This document shows, in pieces, positions 26,393 to 35,526 of a stretch of 64,000 nucleotides of DNA (the first letter of the stretch is position 1; each line of letters starts with the position of its first letter). Where the stretch lies: IMG/VR virus record IMGVR_UViG_3300027881_000007, positions 1 through 64,000 of that record. One strand, 5' to 3'. The notes below the pieces were generated by a model, which did no database searches, was not told the origin of the DNA, and saw only the letters and a list, made by a program, of their open reading frames with translations. The translations under genes were made by a program, and so were the position numbers. The DNA comes from a virus.

Positions 26393-27334
26393 CTAAAAGT
26401 TTTTCCAGCGTTCAACCCATTCATAAATATCCACACACGTTCTCTTTTTAATATGTTCTCGTTGGGGGTTGCACTTAACACTAATCTCATCTAGCATGCC
26501 TTGCTTTACATGCTGATGACCCCTCGCTTTGTTCACTAGCCTCTGTGTAATCTCCCGACCACAGGGAAGATACATGGCTATGATTCGATTTCTCAACCAA
26601 TCATTGTAGTTCCAGTGATATCCCCTTTTCTCTGCATAGTGAAAAATTGCAGGTTTAGGGAATATATTCACGTTGTAACCCATCACCGCCAAACTATAGT
26701 TTATAAAGTTTTCTCCTCCTCCATAAATCCCCAACTCTTCTGGCCACATTTGAAGTTCGTCAACCATTATCTTTCTGCTCATCAACATACCACAGGTTGA
26801 CATACAGGGGACTTTGTAGGGCTTCCCATCCTCTGATCGCCTGTATCGACTAAAAGAGTAATGAAGTACGCCCTCCTCTAAGTTGAGTCTAGGTTTGTAA
26901 ATCAACTCCATACCCGGTCGCTCCAGCATGTACGAAATCGGGAGGTGAAGCGATCCGTGCAACTCTTCTTCGTTCTCCTTGTAATACATGAACATATCGA
27001 AAAGACAATCCCTACCAATAATACAGTGAGCATCAGAAAAGAATAAGTAGGGAGACTTCGAATGAATAATACCAAGGTTTTTAGCACACCAATGAGATAA
27101 CTTTTTATCATAATGCAACACCCTTAATTTTGGACCATGACCTCTTGCTACATTCTTTAAAAACTTATAGCCCTTATCTTGTTCTTTTCCACAAGAAGAG
27201 TCTGGTACCCAGTTATTGATTGCGATTATCTCATAATCAACTCGTCCTTCCAGTTCACACATTATATTCTGAACTGTAAAAACATTCTGAGGGTACTCAT
27301 TCACAAAAGGCATAATAATCGACAATTCAGGCAT
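26393..27334 (-). CDS. Glycosyltransferase family 2 protein
   Basis: 313 residues. The GT-A fold is visible: PELSIIMPFVNEYP, then EIIAINNW, a helix reaching LSHWCAKNLGIIHS, and YLFFSDAHCIIG, where the usual DxD is replaced by SDAH. GGENFINYSLAVMGY is the conserved acceptor-side motif. The C-terminus is helical and basic. GT2 enzymes move sugars from nucleotide-sugars to lipids, proteins or glycans. Four glycan-related genes follow downstream or upstream in the same orientation. Substrate unknown. Confidence 0.8.
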   Translation of the reverse strand: MPELSIIMPFVNEYPQNVFTVQNIMCELEGRVDYEIIAINNWVPDSSCGKEQDKGYKFLKNVARGHGPKLRVLHYDKKLSHWCAKNLGIIHSKSPYLFFSDAHCIIGRDCLFDMFMYYKENEEELHGSLHLPISYMLERPGMELIYKPRLNLEEGVLHYSFSRYRRSEDGKPYKVPCMSTCGMLMSRKIMVDELQMWPEELGIYGGGENFINYSLAVMGYNVNIFPKPAIFHYAEKRGYHWNYNDWLRNRIIAMYLPCGREITQRLVNKARGHQHVKQGMLDEISVKCNPQREHIKKRTCVDIYEWVERWKNF

Positions 27335-27343
27335 CGCTATCCT

Positions 27344-28270
27344 CTAATCATTGACAATCCGGTAACAGTCGCCAACAGGAGATCTTAAAGGTCTTGTTAA
27401 GTTAAAGTCAACATTTTCAGAACCAGGCCAATGTGATATGTCTTTCTCACCAAACGTTCTTATCTCATAGACCTGACCAAAACTCCTCATTACGAAAGTT
27501 TTAACCAACTTCCAATTTTTGTTGTAAACTTGGACTTCTCCATCTACATTTGGTCTGTGCTGACACTGATGAGCGTAGTGTGGAGAAATCCCAACACAAT
27601 TGTAATCCTTTGTAATGGAGACTCCTCTGGGAAATCCTCCAGTCTTTACAACTTCACTTCTCTTGTTTGAGACAATTCTTCCATCCCTAGATGAACAAGT
27701 AAGAAATTCATTTCCTTCTGGCCAAACATTATGTATATGATGACCCATTTCTATTCTATCAACTAATTTCAAACCTGGATATTTATGAACTTGGATAAAG
27801 CTGGGTTGATTTTTATTGTGCGCAACCACATAAATGTGACCATCGTAATACCATAATCCATTCATATGGTGATGATCTCTTCCCCGTCCCTTCTCATTGT
27901 AAATCTTCGGATCATACATATTCCATGTTTCGTACTTCTGAGTATATGGATCAAGCATAGTACAGTGATCAAATTGACTATTTGCAATCCAAATCCTTCC
28001 ATCAATCCAACAGATCTGATGAGGAGCAGTAACCTTAAATTTTTTTGGAGGACTAATAGTAATTTCTCTCTGCAAATCTTCTTTTCTATATCCTAGTATA
28101 ACTGTACGGTGACCCAACCAAGTACAAGTAAATAAATGTCTGTCACTCCAGGTTATTCCCCAATGGTAAAGTTGATAATGTTTAGCAAATACATGATAGT
28201 CGCCATTATTAGGATCTAAGATAACAAAGGCCTTATAAGTTCCAACAATCCATTTCCCTTTCAAGTTCAT
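27344..28270 (-). CDS. Beta-propeller-like protein in glycan cluster
   Basis: 308 residues with repeated blade-like units rich in W, H and Y (for example WIVGTYKAFVILDP; ICWIDGRIWIANSQ; LWYYDGHIYVVAHN; GEVQVYNKNW). No signal peptide. The His-rich stretches (GRGRDHHHMNG, GHHIHNVW) could bind metal. Propellers of this kind occur with glycosyltransferases, sometimes as uncharacterised sugar-binding proteins, but I cannot name a family. GAGGG precedes the ATG, and the gene overlaps the methyltransferase by 4 bases. Confidence 0.6.
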   Translation of the reverse strand: MNLKGKWIVGTYKAFVILDPNNGDYHVFAKHYQLYHWGITWSDRHLFTCTWLGHRTVILGYRKEDLQREITISPPKKFKVTAPHQICWIDGRIWIANSQFDHCTMLDPYTQKYETWNMYDPKIYNEKGRGRDHHHMNGLWYYDGHIYVVAHNKNQPSFIQVHKYPGLKLVDRIEMGHHIHNVWPEGNEFLTCSSRDGRIVSNKRSEVVKTGGFPRGVSITKDYNCVGISPHYAHQCQHRPNVDGEVQVYNKNWKLVKTFVMRSFGQVYEIRTFGEKDISHWPGSENVDFNLTRPLRSPVGDCYRIVND

Positions 28271-28782
28271 ACTTTGATTCCCTCTACTCTGAAGTCTCTC
28301 TTTCCCATTCCGTGTGTCCAGCCTTTACCTACATGCCTTATCTTGTATCCCAACTCAACCATCTCTTGGGCTAAGTAACAACCTGTCCACCCTGATCTAT
28401 GAAACCATCCATCCCCATACTTATCTCTATTCTGTCTAGGGTAAAATGCGTGTATTAAATTTATAACGTCGGGTTCTTTCCTTCCCCCCCAACCTTCAAT
28501 ATAATACCAGTAAACTCCAAGGACACAAGGACCTTCCATTATCACAACGCCACCTGGTTTCAGTACGTAGTGAATGTCTCGGAGCATCTGCAGAGCATCT
28601 TCATAGTAAAAATGTTCTACAACATGAGAACACAGTATCTCATCAAAGGAGTTCTCCTTGAATGGCATGTCCTCAATCATCCCAACAACATTGGTACTAA
28701 CTCCACCCCGACTAAGTATTTGAGCATCAAAGTTTATCCACTTCTTTTTGAGCATCTCTCCACTACCAAGATTCAACTTCAA
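28267..28782 (-). CDS. SAM-dependent methyltransferase
   Basis: 171 residues, class I methyltransferase of the short methyltransf_11 type. KLNLGSGEMLKKKWINFD is a variant motif I, SFDEILCSHVVEHF is motif II with the HVVEH signature, and LKPGGVVIMEGP is motif III. The start is a TTG with GGAGG six bases upstream. In glycan clusters such enzymes methylate sugars; this role is inferred from neighbours (GT2 downstream, GT9-like upstream). Confidence 0.8.
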   Translation of the reverse strand: MKLNLGSGEMLKKKWINFDAQILSRGGVSTNVVGMIEDMPFKENSFDEILCSHVVEHFYYEDALQMLRDIHYVLKPGGVVIMEGPCVLGVYWYYIEGWGGRKEPDVINLIHAFYPRQNRDKYGDGWFHRSGWTGCYLAQEMVELGYKIRHVGKGWTHGMGKRDFRVEGIKV

Positions 28783-28784
28783 GT

Positions 28785-29240
28785 CTATCCTCCAGGCGGT
28801 TGTTGAGGTGGTGGTGCTGTCAACTGATTAATCTTCTTTTGTGCTTCAATCCTTTTGTCTCTCCAGAGATTATACTGGCCTTTCAAATCTTGATTGTTAG
28901 GATCCTTTTTCAGTCTGTACTTGAAATCCGTTTCTTTATCCAAGTACTCTTGATACTTCTGGGTCCAAAATTGCAATTCTTGATTCTTAAGCATCTTTTG
29001 CTGTTGTGTTTGAAGTTGTTTAAAGCTAGCCAAAATGTCATCTTTAAGAGTACTGATTTCAGTATTAACATCCTTCTTGTGAAGATCCAGATCCTTCTCT
29101 GTAGCAATAACAGCATCAAGTCCATAAAAACCAGCTATCAGAGCAATAACAACACCAACCCCAATAAGTACCTTCCAAACTTCAGCACATCGTTTCATTA
29201 ATTTCTTGAAACCATTCTCATTGTTATTATCATTCGCCAT
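28785..29240 (-). CDS. Membrane-anchored coiled-coil protein
   Basis: 151 residues. One membrane helix (about residues 23-42, VLIGVGVVIALIAGFYGL) follows a basic cytoplasmic N-terminus. Then comes a long charged and Gln-rich coiled coil (KQLQTQQQKMLKNQEL) and a Pro-rich tail (APPPQQPPGG). AGGAGGTAG precedes the ATG. The layout resembles inner-membrane spanins or phage membrane-tethered proteins; another candidate for that role lies at 56468-56839. Function uncertain. Confidence 0.6.
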   Translation of the reverse strand: MANDNNNENGFKKLMKRCAEVWKVLIGVGVVIALIAGFYGLDAVIATEKDLDLHKKDVNTEISTLKDDILASFKQLQTQQQKMLKNQELQFWTQKYQEYLDKETDFKYRLKKDPNNQDLKGQYNLWRDKRIEAQKKINQLTAPPPQQPPGG

Positions 29241-29306
29241 AGCTACCTCCTATAACTCGTCAAATTTCGCCGCAAATAGCTTCTCTGCTGCGAGTTCTTA
29301 AATTCT

Positions 29307-30107
29307 TCATATTAGTGAGTGATGCACATTCAAAACCACTCCATTGTCGCGTTGAGTAGATTTTAGATGGTAATATACCAGTACAGTAGCCTTCTTTACA
29401 GCCGCAAGTCCAATTTCTTGCATACACACTTTTTCAACATCATTAATACATGGACCAGGATTATAGCAGTAGGAGCAATACTTCCTATTAGTTACATTAA
29501 TTTGTTCCTTGTAACCATTCCACTCCGGGTCAGCAAAACCTCCATAAATCACAACACAGGGGATATCTAATGCTCTACAAAGATGAGAGATGCCGCCCTC
29601 AGCACACACAACTGCTCGACAAGAAGTTAGAAATTCAACAATCTCTCTTAGACCCCCAAGTTTAGGGATAGGTTGAAATCCTGATTGCTCGGCTAGTTCA
29701 GGAAACATACCCCAGTTCTTTTTTCCGTGCCAGTGATCCTTATGAATAACCTGAACTCCAATGGGATCCTTTTTATTGCCTCGTTTAAACTTAAAATAGA
29801 TCTCAGGTTTTAAAATAGGAATCTCAGTCTGAAGTCCATACTGCTGACAAACTATTTCCCAATCTCTTAATATGTGATGCTTCCTAGGCCACTTCTGATG
29901 AATGGGATCATCGTAACCCAGAAAGACTCCCTCTTTTCCTCTTGTATTAATTTCATCAACGAAAGGATTACCTTCTAATAAGAGAGGGTAGTTAGTGTTT
30001 ACAATTATCTTACTGTCTGGATACGCCTCCTTGATCCTCCTGAGAGTAGGAGTCATAAACAGGCAATCACCTATGCCATTGAACGATTTTATTAATATCT
30101 CTACCAA
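29307..30107 (-). CDS. Glycosyltransferase family 9-like (heptosyltransferase-type) protein
   Basis: 266 residues with a TTG start and GGGGAG eight bases upstream. The N-terminus ILIKSFNGIGDCLFMTPTLRRI is typical of heptosyltransferases (GxGD, then helix), and VVCAEGGISHLCRALDIPCVVIYGG is the donor-site signature. It is shorter than bacterial WaaC/F (about 350) but keeps both sites. A late cysteine cluster (YCSYCYNPGPC) could bind metal. The gene follows the GT4-like gene immediately. It could act on host LPS or on the phage's own glycan. Confidence 0.8.
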   Translation of the reverse strand: MVEILIKSFNGIGDCLFMTPTLRRIKEAYPDSKIIVNTNYPLLLEGNPFVDEINTRGKEGVFLGYDDPIHQKWPRKHHILRDWEIVCQQYGLQTEIPILKPEIYFKFKRGNKKDPIGVQVIHKDHWHGKKNWGMFPELAEQSGFQPIPKLGGLREIVEFLTSCRAVVCAEGGISHLCRALDIPCVVIYGGFADPEWNGYKEQINVTNRKYCSYCYNPGPCINDVEKVCMQEIGLAAVKKATVLVYYHLKSTQRDNGVVLNVHHSLI

Positions 30108-31555
30108 TTTCTACACTCCCCAATAATGGGTAGCATCTCCTGCTTATAAATTCTATCCATGTTGTACATACATCTCATAAATGTTTTCGCCATAAGTGAA
30201 TACTCTTGTCTCATCCTACCTCTAATGATAGTTGCCACATCTTCGTAATATTTATCACCTGGTATTGCAAAGTTGTGAGTAAAACTTCCAAAGTCAAAGT
30301 ACACGGCATTCAGACCTGCAATCTCTGACTGCATCTGAAGTGATCTGTTTAGTACTAACAGAACTCCGCCTGTCAAAGCAGCTTCAGGCAAAACAAGTCC
30401 AAATGCTTCTTCTCTTGTTGGGAATATAAAGAGGTTCGAAAGAGAAAATAGATCCTTTACAATATTAGCATCTACTCCTGTTTCAAAACGAGGAGGCTCA
30501 AAACGTGAGCTAAATACTACCTCTTTGTCTGGTTCTAGTCCAAGACCTTGGGCCATTTTACAATAACCCTCAACGGTCTCCCGGTGCTTAGGAACTGTGC
30601 ACCACTGATTTAAAATGATAAGTCTAACATCTTCCCCCTGCTTCTTGAGATTACTAAATATTTTCATAACGTGATCAACTCCCTTAGCACCGAGTCGATC
30701 AACTGAAGCAGGGTACACTTGGATGACAGAAGCACCCATCAAGTCATACTGGTCTATCATCCTACAGGTAATTTCATCATAGTCCATAAAGGTTCTCATA
30801 TCCTTTATGTGATGAATAATTCTAACATCATCCACCTCTCCCCTAAACTGTTCAGCAACTCGCAGTCGATCAGTTTCATTTGGGAATACAATCTTGTGCT
30901 TCTTACTTGGGATAGCCCAGTATTCACGCATGCCACTCGGAATACTGTGAACCCAATGTAACCACCTAACATGGGGGAGTTGAAAAGATGCTTTTTCAAG
31001 ACCAATCTTATAAGGTAGGAACCAACCTTGAAAATTTATGTCATGGCAGAACGCCAATTCATATACTTCTCCGTCTTCATCTGTATCAGTAAAGACCTTC
31101 TTAAGTACCTGTTCTGTCTGATCAATTGTCTTCTTGTGATCATCAGTTAAATCATTTGCATTATGATAATCTTTTAAATGGGCAAAGGGCAGGACTTTAA
31201 GCATCTCTACGCCCTCAAAGTCCTGGTCTCTGTATTTTTCGTTGACCAGTAAGCCAACCTTATGCCCATTTTTCGTTAAAACCTTAATATGATCTTTAAC
31301 AATTCCAGTCAATGAGTAGCGTGGGTTAAACTCCATGAAGTTTGTAACAATACAAATCTTCGCTTTCTTTCCATGTCCTACCTCTTTTGGCACAATTTGT
31401 TTGGGTGGTTCAGGTTGAGATTGAAGAGGTGGAGGTGGAGGTTGAATATCAATCTTTCTCTTATCCTGAACTGTAAATCCAGGGTCAGCCTGTTCTTCCT
31501 TCTTCATTTCGACAGTTCCATCTTCACTTTGCTCCATTTCGATTACCTTCGACAT
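30101..31555 (-). CDS. Glycosyltransferase family 4-like protein
   Basis: 484 residues from the ATG at 31555, chosen because AAGGAG lies just upstream; an in-frame ATG at 31615 would overlap the next gene and has poor spacing. The N-terminal 50 residues are charged and Pro-rich (PPPPPLQSQPEPPKQ). The GT-B fold follows: KICIVTNFMEFNP, GHKVGLLVN; the C-terminal donor domain has VIQVYPASVDRLGAKG, VVFSSRF and SNLFIFPTREEAFGLVLPEA, the GT4 E-x7-E signature. Cytoplasmic enzyme using a nucleotide-sugar; acceptor unknown. Confidence 0.8.
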   Translation of the reverse strand: MSKVIEMEQSEDGTVEMKKEEQADPGFTVQDKRKIDIQPPPPPLQSQPEPPKQIVPKEVGHGKKAKICIVTNFMEFNPRYSLTGIVKDHIKVLTKNGHKVGLLVNEKYRDQDFEGVEMLKVLPFAHLKDYHNANDLTDDHKKTIDQTEQVLKKVFTDTDEDGEVYELAFCHDINFQGWFLPYKIGLEKASFQLPHVRWLHWVHSIPSGMREYWAIPSKKHKIVFPNETDRLRVAEQFRGEVDDVRIIHHIKDMRTFMDYDEITCRMIDQYDLMGASVIQVYPASVDRLGAKGVDHVMKIFSNLKKQGEDVRLIILNQWCTVPKHRETVEGYCKMAQGLGLEPDKEVVFSSRFEPPRFETGVDANIVKDLFSLSNLFIFPTREEAFGLVLPEAALTGGVLLVLNRSLQMQSEIAGLNAVYFDFGSFTHNFAIPGDKYYEDVATIIRGRMRQEYSLMAKTFMRCMYNMDRIYKQEMLPIIGECRNW

Positions 31556-31577
31556 TTCTCGATTCTCCTTCTCTAAC

Positions 31578-32540
31578 TTACGGCCACGTTGGTGGGTAGA
31601 TAGCGCTTCGTCCATACCTCCTGTTAAAGGTGTATATTACAGATAGATATAACTCTAACAATGAAACATTGTAATTTAGAAGAGTCATTTCATATAGATC
31701 AGTTGCTGCGTCATAAATGTGAGCAAACATGGGGTCAGTCGTATAGACATCACCAGTAGCAATCCACAAGTCATATTGATTCTCAACCATCCTTGCGAGA
31801 ACAGCAATAACAAAGAAAAGTTCAGACATGTAATACCTTGGTCTGATGCCAAAGTATGGACTTCTTGAAGGAAGGTTTATTTCTTCAATTTGATGGAAGT
31901 GTTCAACATCTTCTTTTAACATCATCCAGTGTGGGTCTGCATAAGTCATTTCATCAAATGGTACATCTGGCCATGGTATAGGTAGTTCTCCTGGTCCTAA
32001 TGATCTAGTTGACTTCCCTCTAAATACTAATTCGCCTGGACCCAACGGATCTCCAGGCACAGTATACTGTACATCATACTCAACAATATCAATATCAGCT
32101 AAACCATAGTATGCTAAGACCTGATAAAGAGCATTGGGAGTCCCCTTGACTTTATACAAGTTGACAAGATCAAAGAAAAAGTTAACTTTAGTTGTGAAGG
32201 TTAGTATGTCCACTGGGACATCATAACCAAATGATTGAATCAACTGCTGAACGTGAGTATCAGGCATGGGAAATACTTCAGACACTGAGGCCTCAGTTGT
32301 TCCCACAGTCCTAAGTGTAGCATACCAGTCTATAAGGAAGGTGCGTAGTCGTTTGTAATCATCAGAATTGAAGACTGCTTGATCAAGGGTGTTCTCAAAT
32401 AGTTGCTCCGATAAACCCCTCTCAGATTCAGCTATATTTTTCGTATTATTGTCAAGTTCAATCGTATCAAAGGTAGGATCTATCCTTCTCTGATAGAGAA
32501 AATTCCATATTGTCCAATAGTCTTCAATTTTGAATGCCAT
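31578..32540 (-). CDS. Baseplate-like protein
   Basis: 320 residues. A central segment NLYKVKGTPNALYQVLAYYG, then DIDIVEYD, resembles the KGTP-x-A motif of P2 gpI-type baseplate proteins. The rest is rich in aromatic residues with two hydrophobic helices near the end. It overlaps no neighbour and precedes (minus sense) the GT4 gene. A baseplate or wedge role is inferred from the motif and from the sheath in this window; overall family membership is not certain. Confidence 0.55.
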   Translation of the reverse strand: MAFKIEDYWTIWNFLYQRRIDPTFDTIELDNNTKNIAESERGLSEQLFENTLDQAVFNSDDYKRLRTFLIDWYATLRTVGTTEASVSEVFPMPDTHVQQLIQSFGYDVPVDILTFTTKVNFFFDLVNLYKVKGTPNALYQVLAYYGLADIDIVEYDVQYTVPGDPLGPGELVFRGKSTRSLGPGELPIPWPDVPFDEMTYADPHWMMLKEDVEHFHQIEEINLPSRSPYFGIRPRYYMSELFFVIAVLARMVENQYDLWIATGDVYTTDPMFAHIYDAATDLYEMTLLNYNVSLLELYLSVIYTFNRRYGRSAIYPPTWP

Positions 32541-32542
32541 AC

Positions 32543-33202
32543 TTATACAATCTCCTCACACGGAGGTATAGGAATCACCTCTCTAGCAGCCACAAAGTCG
32601 AAATACAGTTCAATTACAAAGGCCTCATAACAACTTTGTAAGACTTCAAATGGTTGAGAGATAAGAGTTGTAGTATCATAGACTGAAGTGTCCTCATCAA
32701 TCTTCAACTTCAAGTACACCCATATCAACTTTGATAAATCAGTACTTAGAGCATCTAGTGAGGCATACAAAGTTATTGACGCAGTTGAATCAACTAGAAC
32801 TACTGAGGTTGAATCAACCAAATTAACTCTAGTTGGGTCAATGCGATATGCCAGTAGAGTATTTAGTAGGGTAAAATCATCTGGTTGGAGATGAAATAGA
32901 TTAAATGCATTAGTGCTGTCACATACTTCATACACCTTGGCGGAAGCATATACCGTTATTCTCTCCCTTACCATAGCTGGCCACTTAGACTTACTCTCTA
33001 TATCTTGGAAAAGATATTCATACTCAGTAAATGGATATGATTCATCGAACAGGAGTTGAATGAATGATTTTGGTTTTAGAAAGAGAGTGGGAATTTCAAC
33101 AGGATAAGGTATCTTATCTTTATTGAGATTCCTGTAAACGACTGCCCTACTAAACCAATATTGTAATTCATTTACTAAACTTGTGGAAAATGGTAACGTC
33201 AT
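32543..33202 (-). CDS. Unrecognised protein paired with the baseplate-like gene
   Basis: 219 residues, acidic and mixed alpha/beta, with an aromatic N-terminus (SLVNELQYWFSRAVVY) and a repeated VDSTSVVLVDSTASITL segment. No signal or membrane helix. The start overlaps the upstream stop (TAATG), and the baseplate-like gene follows 2 bases later. Tight coupling suggests a common virion function. Confidence 0.55.
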   Translation of the reverse strand: MTLPFSTSLVNELQYWFSRAVVYRNLNKDKIPYPVEIPTLFLKPKSFIQLLFDESYPFTEYEYLFQDIESKSKWPAMVRERITVYASAKVYEVCDSTNAFNLFHLQPDDFTLLNTLLAYRIDPTRVNLVDSTSVVLVDSTASITLYASLDALSTDLSKLIWVYLKLKIDEDTSVYDTTTLISQPFEVLQSCYEAFVIELYFDFVAAREVIPIPPCEEIV

Positions 33203-33798
33203 TAAGACTCCTCTTTCGAAATGAAAGAACTAAGTACCATGTAAATATGTCCTTCAAACTCGTGTGGATCCATACCTAATTCATCAGCAAAGGCATGTAC
33301 TTGTTTATCCGAAGGATTTGGATTGGCTTTAAAGAATTTTATAATTTTTGCATGAATGTCTCCACTATCTTCTTGTTCATGCACTGGTTCAGCAGCCTCA
33401 GCTTCAGCTTTAGTTGTCTGTACAGTTCCAGACGGATGATTTGGGGGAGAATAGACTGAATAAAGTTTCAAGTCATCTTCATCCGAGATATTAATAACAT
33501 TGTGTTTAGTTCCAGCTGGTATAACAAATGCTGAACCATCTTCTATTAATATCTCCTTTCCATTTAGGACTACTTTACCTTTTCCTGCTTCAATCCTAAT
33601 AAATTGATCAACATTGGAATGATTCTCTTCTCCAATATCTTCACTAGGCCGAATGCTCATCAATACTAACTGAGATTTTGTAGCAGTATAAAGAACCTTA
33701 CGAAAATTCTTATTTGCTATCGTTTCCTTTTCAATATTAATAAGAAACCCATCAGGAGCTTTATAAATATCAACTTCGTGAGCAGCTTGCTCATACAT
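33202..33798 (-). CDS. Cupin-fold protein with extra C-terminal helical domain
   Basis: 198 residues. Residues 15-115 form a cupin barrel: VLMSIRPSEDIGEENHSNVDQFIRIEAGKG-type first motif (H, D/Q, E) and FVIPAGTKHNVIN second motif (PxGxxH). Metal ligands are mostly present. After an Ala/Glu-rich linker, about 50 residues (FFKANPNPSDKQVHAFADELGMDPHEFE) resemble a small helical domain I recall from DUF5661-type phage proteins. The start lacks a strong ribosome site. Function unknown; cupins range from sugar isomerases to binding proteins. Confidence 0.7.
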   Translation of the reverse strand: MYEQAAHEVDIYKAPDGFLINIEKETIANKNFRKVLYTATKSQLVLMSIRPSEDIGEENHSNVDQFIRIEAGKGKVVLNGKEILIEDGSAFVIPAGTKHNVINISDEDDLKLYSVYSPPNHPSGTVQTTKAEAEAAEPVHEQEDSGDIHAKIIKFFKANPNPSDKQVHAFADELGMDPHEFEGHIYMVLSSFISKEES

Positions 33799-33825
33799 CT
33801 CACGGATGCATTTTTTCTTAATGGG

Positions 33826-33891
33826 TCACCACCTCATCCCGGGCGGACAATCTTTCTTCTCAGATAAGTGTTTCAGGTAACTGTCGATCAT
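33826..33891 (-). CDS. 21-residue minigene with capsid-targeting-like sequence
   Basis: AGGAGGT lies 7 bases before the ATG. The peptide MIDSYLKHLSEKKDCPPGMRW carries the same Y-L-x-x-L-x-E element found at the start of several longer genes here. It may be a remnant of a decayed internal protein or a functional micropeptide. It starts 7 bases after the protease gene stop. Confidence 0.4.
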   Translation of the reverse strand: MIDSYLKHLSEKKDCPPGMRW

Positions 33892-33897
33892 TTTAAA

Positions 33898-35037
33898 CTA
33901 CCTCCTAAACTTAATATTTGGTAGAGGGTACCATGGATGCATTGGTGTATATACTTTAGGTTCAACATCAACTTCAGTTTCACTCTCCTCTTCCGTTTCA
34001 ACATCAACTATGTGCTGTTTGGCATCTCTTTCAGTTGTAAATTCAATTGAAAGTTTGCTCAGTACATGGGTAATAGGATTTGATAGTGTAGTATTATCTG
34101 AACCTGCAAATAGCAACCCTACAGCATTGTTATCCATATCCAATACTAGGGAGCCAGAGTCTCCACCATCACTCATGGGACCAGACATTATTTGGTCTTC
34201 AAATAGAGCAATAGGTCCACCATAATTAACCTGTGCTGTTACGTGGAGTTGAATGACTACACCTTGAGTATATCCAGTTGTTCGACCACTTTTCTGAATT
34301 GGTGTTCCAAGAGTTGGTTCAGATACTCCCTTGACATAACCAATTTCAAGTATCATCAACTCCATATCTTCAAACTTAATTGGGGTAGCTATGGCACAAT
34401 CGACTAGATTAGGATCACCCGGTTCAGCTTCCTTAGATAGAGAGAACTTATGACTTGAACCAAGTAGTTGTCCTATCTTATTGAGTACCTTCTCAATAGA
34501 ACCAGCTATAGGACATATAGGTACTGTATCACCAGAGAAGGAGATGGGCACATAGTCGAGTAGACTAGCTACGGTGTCTTCTTCACGGCCACCATCAATT
34601 CTCCCTGGTTGAAATATGGCATCACCTATGGCAGCTTCATTCGAGTTAGCGAACACGTGATTATTACTCAATAGGAGAATATCATCTCCACGCTTAACAA
34701 ACGCACCAAGAGTTCCTGCAGTTATATCTTTATGTCCCATAGATACACCAGCGGGATATGGCCTCCACCAATCACTTCGTTCTTTTAACGCAACAAATTC
34801 TCCTGTCTCAGTAACATCTGTCTTCGTGCCATCACCTACTGTCTGTGGTATCACATCCTTAGCCGGCAACTTCTCAATAGGGAGTTTCTGCTTAACAGAC
34901 ACAACAACACAAACCTCACTTGTAGCTACTCCGGCCACAGTTTTTAAACCAACTCCCACCGCCACCACGTTGGCCTTCTTAAGAAGATCTTTCTTACTCT
35001 CATTCACAACGTTTCTGACAATCTCTATGGTACTCAT
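33898..35037 (-). CDS. Trypsin-like serine protease
   Basis: 379 residues from the ATG at 35037, chosen because AAGGAG lies six bases upstream; an in-frame ATG at 35070 has no ribosome site. The catalytic triad is visible in order: His127 (LSNNHVFA), Asp213 (LVDCAIA) and Ser294 (SDGGDSGSLV). The chymotrypsin-like fold is preceded by about 90 residues with ANVVAVGVGLK and followed by an acidic C-terminal tail. There is no signal peptide, so it acts in the cytoplasm or virion. It is not of the gp21 prohead-protease type. Candidate roles are virion maturation, host-protein cleavage or self-processing. Confidence 0.85.
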   Translation of the reverse strand: MSTIEIVRNVVNESKKDLLKKANVVAVGVGLKTVAGVATSEVCVVVSVKQKLPIEKLPAKDVIPQTVGDGTKTDVTETGEFVALKERSDWWRPYPAGVSMGHKDITAGTLGAFVKRGDDILLLSNNHVFANSNEAAIGDAIFQPGRIDGGREEDTVASLLDYVPISFSGDTVPICPIAGSIEKVLNKIGQLLGSSHKFSLSKEAEPGDPNLVDCAIATPIKFEDMELMILEIGYVKGVSEPTLGTPIQKSGRTTGYTQGVVIQLHVTAQVNYGGPIALFEDQIMSGPMSDGGDSGSLVLDMDNNAVGLLFAGSDNTTLSNPITHVLSKLSIEFTTERDAKQHIVDVETEEESETEVDVEPKVYTPMHPWYPLPNIKFRR

Positions 35038-35073
35038 GAGATACTCCTTAATTTCAAAGTAGTCTGTCATACA

Positions 35074-35517
35074 TTAAAGAAGAATTTTCGACCAACGAGA
35101 TTCCTCAAATCTTTGCTCAAGGGACGCCTTCGCTTCATCACCATCTGGCGACTTAAGCTCCCCATCCATAATAAGAGACATAAGTTCATGCAGGTCAGCC
35201 TCTCCGATGTTCTTGATAAAGTCCTCTTTAGCAGATTCTGGTATTTTCTCCGATTCTTTGACTACCTCACTAATATATATCCTAAGACTTTCTGTCTTCA
35301 ACTCCTCCACCTTTTTATCATTATAAGCCCTACTTGAATCATCTTCATATTCTGAATCTTCTCCAGTCATAGGATCTTTCTCAGGGGCACCAGCAGGTTC
35401 CCCAGGTGGAAGAGGTTCTTCTACTTCATCGGGATCAACCATCTCAACCATTTCCTGCTCATGTAGTATTTGTTGTTTCTCATCACCGTACAATTCCTCT
35501 AACTTTTTTGTTGGCAT
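35074..35517 (-). CDS. Acidic protein of unknown function
   Basis: 147 residues, very rich in Glu and Asp. An N-terminal helix (KKLEELYGDEKQQILHEQEM) is followed by a Pro/Glu linker and a helical C-terminal domain (LRIYISEVVKESEKIPESAKEDF). AGGAGGAT precedes the ATG. The acidity could indicate a scaffold, DNA-mimic or chaperone role, but nothing specific is visible. It belongs to a run of similarly spaced small genes (35074-38162). Confidence 0.55.
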   Translation of the reverse strand: MPTKKLEELYGDEKQQILHEQEMVEMVDPDEVEEPLPPGEPAGAPEKDPMTGEDSEYEDDSSRAYNDKKVEELKTESLRIYISEVVKESEKIPESAKEDFIKNIGEADLHELMSLIMDGELKSPDGDEAKASLEQRFEESRWSKILL

Positions 35518-35526
35518 ATCATCCTC

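Noticed and set aside
33898-35037. Protease as the prohead maturation protease
   Set aside because: The triad order and GDSGS context are trypsin-like, unlike the His-Ser type of T4 gp21. It might still act in maturation, but the sequence does not show it.
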